Positions 62,588 through 64,000 of a DNA stretch of 64,000 nucleotides are shown here, in pieces. The notes under the pieces are model-generated. The model had not been told where the DNA came from, made no database searches, and saw nothing but the letters and a program-made list of their open reading frames with translations. The stretch spans positions 310,001 to 374,000 of the forward strand of contig NZ_JAGSPM010000002.1 of NCBI RefSeq assembly GCF_018139645.1, read 5' to 3'. Position 1 is the first letter of the stretch, and the number at the start of each line of letters is the position of its first letter. The DNA comes from Affinundibacterium baiyunense. GTDB taxonomy: Bacteria; Pseudomonadota; Gammaproteobacteria; Burkholderiales; Burkholderiaceae_D. Both the position numbers and the translations under genes were made by a program.

Positions 62588-63997
62588 TCAGTGTTCGCGA
62601 TTCTGGAACTTACGATAATCCTTTAACTGTGCCGTTACTTCTTTCGAGTCGCCTACCACCACGACCGATATTGTGTTCGGATCGAGATATTTGCGGCCCA
62701 TCTTTTGCACTTGCGCCGAGCTAACTGCCCGGATTTTTGGCACGTACTCACCGAGGAACTCCGCTGGCAGGCCGACCAACCAATTATTGGCGAGCGTTGT
62801 GGCGACAGCGCCCTGCATTTGAGTCGAGATAAGGTAACCGCCGGTGACATAGCGTTTGGTGTCTTCCATCTCATGAGTCGGAACGAGTTCTTCGCCCATA
62901 CGACGCAGCTCATTAACGAACTCTTTGAGCGCGGCGCCAGTGACTTCGTTGCGCACATCGGCAGATGCTGTTACGCGGCCGCCAGTACGCAACACATTCA
63001 AGCCGCCACGTGCACTGTAGGTGTAGCCCTTATCCTCGCGAAGGTTCTGCATTAGGCGCGAGCTGAAACTGCCGCCAAGCACCGTGCTGGCAAGTTGTAG
63101 TGGGATGTAGTCGGCGTGGGTAGCGGCGATCGCTGGGCGGCCAAGCCTGATCGTCGATTGGACACTTCCAGGGCGATTGATCAGAACGTAGGTTGGTTGC
63201 ATGGTGCGCACTGCCGTGGCGTTCTCTGCCGGAACTCTAACGCTTGCACGCCAGCTGCCAAAGGCCTCTTCAGCAATGAGCATGGCTTGGGATGTCTCAA
63301 TAGGACCCGTTATGATCAGCAGCGCGCGATCTGGTCGGAAGCGAGTGGCGTGTGCCTGCTGCAGCGCTTGTGGCGTGAGGACACTGATAGCTTCCTCAGA
63401 CAGCGTGATACGGGCGTAGGGATGATCGCCATAAATGACCTGCGTTAGGGCGCGTTCCGCTTTGAAGCTGGGCTGAGCCTCCTGCGCTTTCAAGCCCTGC
63501 AGCGCGTTAGCTTGAGCAAGACGGACTTCCCCTTCCGGGAAACTTGGAGTACGAACAATCTCTGCCAGCAAGTCGAGCAACTGCGGCGTTCGCGATGCTA
63601 GCGCGTTACCGCGTACGTTGATGCCGTCAGCACTAGCGATTGCGTCGATTGAGCCGCCAAAACCCTGTGTTGTTTCGGCGATCTCGCGCGAATTGCGTTT
63701 GGCGGTACCTTCGGTGAGCAGATCGGCGAGTAGACTAGCGAAGCCAGATGTGTTTGCTGTGTCGGCGGCCAAACCCGCTCCGCGTACCGCGAGCACCGCA
63801 TCGACGCGTGGGAGACCCATTTTCGGTATTACCCACACTTCCATTTCGTTCGCGAGTATTCTCTTTTCAATCTGGGGGATCGGCAGTGGCTTGTCTGCCC
63901 CAAACGGCGGTAGGTGCTTTGGTAGCTCGGCCTTAGACCCAGCGAGGGCGGAGCTAGCCAACAGGGTGGCTGCGGTGAATGCGAGAATTGTAGTCAT
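62588..63997 (-). CDS. M16 family peptidase-like protein, inactive-type subunit
   Basis: 469 residues, ATG at 63997 near the window edge, so a longer N-terminus cannot be excluded. Signal peptide MTTILAFTAATLLASSALAG. The two M16 halves are visible: ASLLADLLTEGTAKRNSREI and LQNLREDKGYTYSARGGLNV. The first stands where active M16 peptidases carry HxxEH (HFLEHMLFKGT-like), but here it reads LLADLLTEGT, so the zinc motif is missing. Such proteins are usually the second, non-catalytic subunit of a two-gene M16 pair. The active partner would lie upstream, outside the window. Sampled lines have GC about 53-63 %, higher than the genes before it. Confidence 0.88.
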   Translation of the reverse strand: MTTILAFTAATLLASSALAGSKAELPKHLPPFGADKPLPIPQIEKRILANEMEVWVIPKMGLPRVDAVLAVRGAGLAADTANTSGFASLLADLLTEGTAKRNSREIAETTQGFGGSIDAIASADGINVRGNALASRTPQLLDLLAEIVRTPSFPEGEVRLAQANALQGLKAQEAQPSFKAERALTQVIYGDHPYARITLSEEAISVLTPQALQQAHATRFRPDRALLIITGPIETSQAMLIAEEAFGSWRASVRVPAENATAVRTMQPTYVLINRPGSVQSTIRLGRPAIAATHADYIPLQLASTVLGGSFSSRLMQNLREDKGYTYSARGGLNVLRTGGRVTASADVRNEVTGAALKEFVNELRRMGEELVPTHEMEDTKRYVTGGYLISTQMQGAVATTLANNWLVGLPAEFLGEYVPKIRAVSSAQVQKMGRKYLDPNTISVVVVGDSKEVTAQLKDYRKFQNREH

Positions 63998-64000
63998 GTT

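Overview
The window looks like chromosome of a moderate-GC (roughly 45-48 %) betaproteobacterium. The pointers are polyhydroxybutyrate genes (a phasin beside PhaA), DctA, a CreD homologue, DUF1800/DUF1501 partners, many cyclic-nucleotide and two-component regulators, and many exported hydrolases. An Oxalobacteraceae (Undibacterium-like) origin is my inference from gene content and codon style. I found no rRNA, tRNA, CRISPR array, prophage or complete insertion sequence.

Layout. 1-1.4 kb: alkylation repair (C-terminal part of an Ada-AlkA type protein cut by the window edge, then Ogt). 1.6-3.8 kb: phasin and acetyl-CoA acetyltransferase. 3.9-8.9 kb (minus): a tightly packed operon GAF/HD-GYP, CHASE2/adenylate cyclase, SH3-domain protein, M48 protease, the last three joined by ATGA overlaps. 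9.3-17.1 kb (plus): S9 peptidase, orphan receiver, LytS-type kinase, LytTR regulator, a 35-residue membrane ORF and a TonB-dependent receptor. 17.2-18.4 kb: a small AT-rich island with two minus-strand genes separated by an integron-type attC site, lying between a broken copy and an intact copy of a PD40 beta-propeller gene. 18.5-25.7 kb: PD40 protein, penicillin-acylase family enzyme, membrane-anchored AraC regulator, amidohydrolase, 2OG-Fe(II) oxygenase. 25.9-30.7 kb: S8 protease divergent from a BlaI/M56 (BlaR1-like) pair that has overlapping palindromes in its promoter. 30.9-38.7 kb: a 1312-residue beta-propeller sensor kinase, CreD, DUF2062, TerB-like and HPF genes. 39-45.7 kb: MAPEG, DUF2798, TPR-methyltransferase, LMW-PTP, M28 membrane peptidase, DctA. 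46-53 kb: DUF2807 lipoprotein, DUF1800/DUF1501 pair, GNAT and small hypotheticals. 53.3-64 kb: NHL-propeller/M23 fusion, REP-like repeats, S15 peptidase, TfoX-C protein, TPR-glycosyltransferase, periplasmic-binding/GGDEF protein and a GC-rich M16 peptidase subunit running to the window edge.

The dominant theme is extracytoplasmic proteolysis and envelope sensing. Hydrolase families M48, S9, Ntn-acylase, S8, M56, M28, M23, S15 and M16 all occur, beside a TonB-dependent receptor, three sensor kinase/regulator systems and three cyclic-nucleotide enzymes. This suits a bacterium living on protein or peptide substrates.

The least ordinary items are the lone attC with its AT-rich DUF4375 gene, the cyclase/HD-GYP/SH3/M48 operon, the BlaI operator with a BlaR1-like protein whose sensor part is a coiled coil, the NHL-M23 fusion, and a palindromic repeat family seen near 45.8 and 53.2 kb. 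Start codons were moved from the longest open frame where a Shine-Dalgarno sequence or signal peptide favoured an internal ATG. All functions are assigned by reading motifs; no database search was run.
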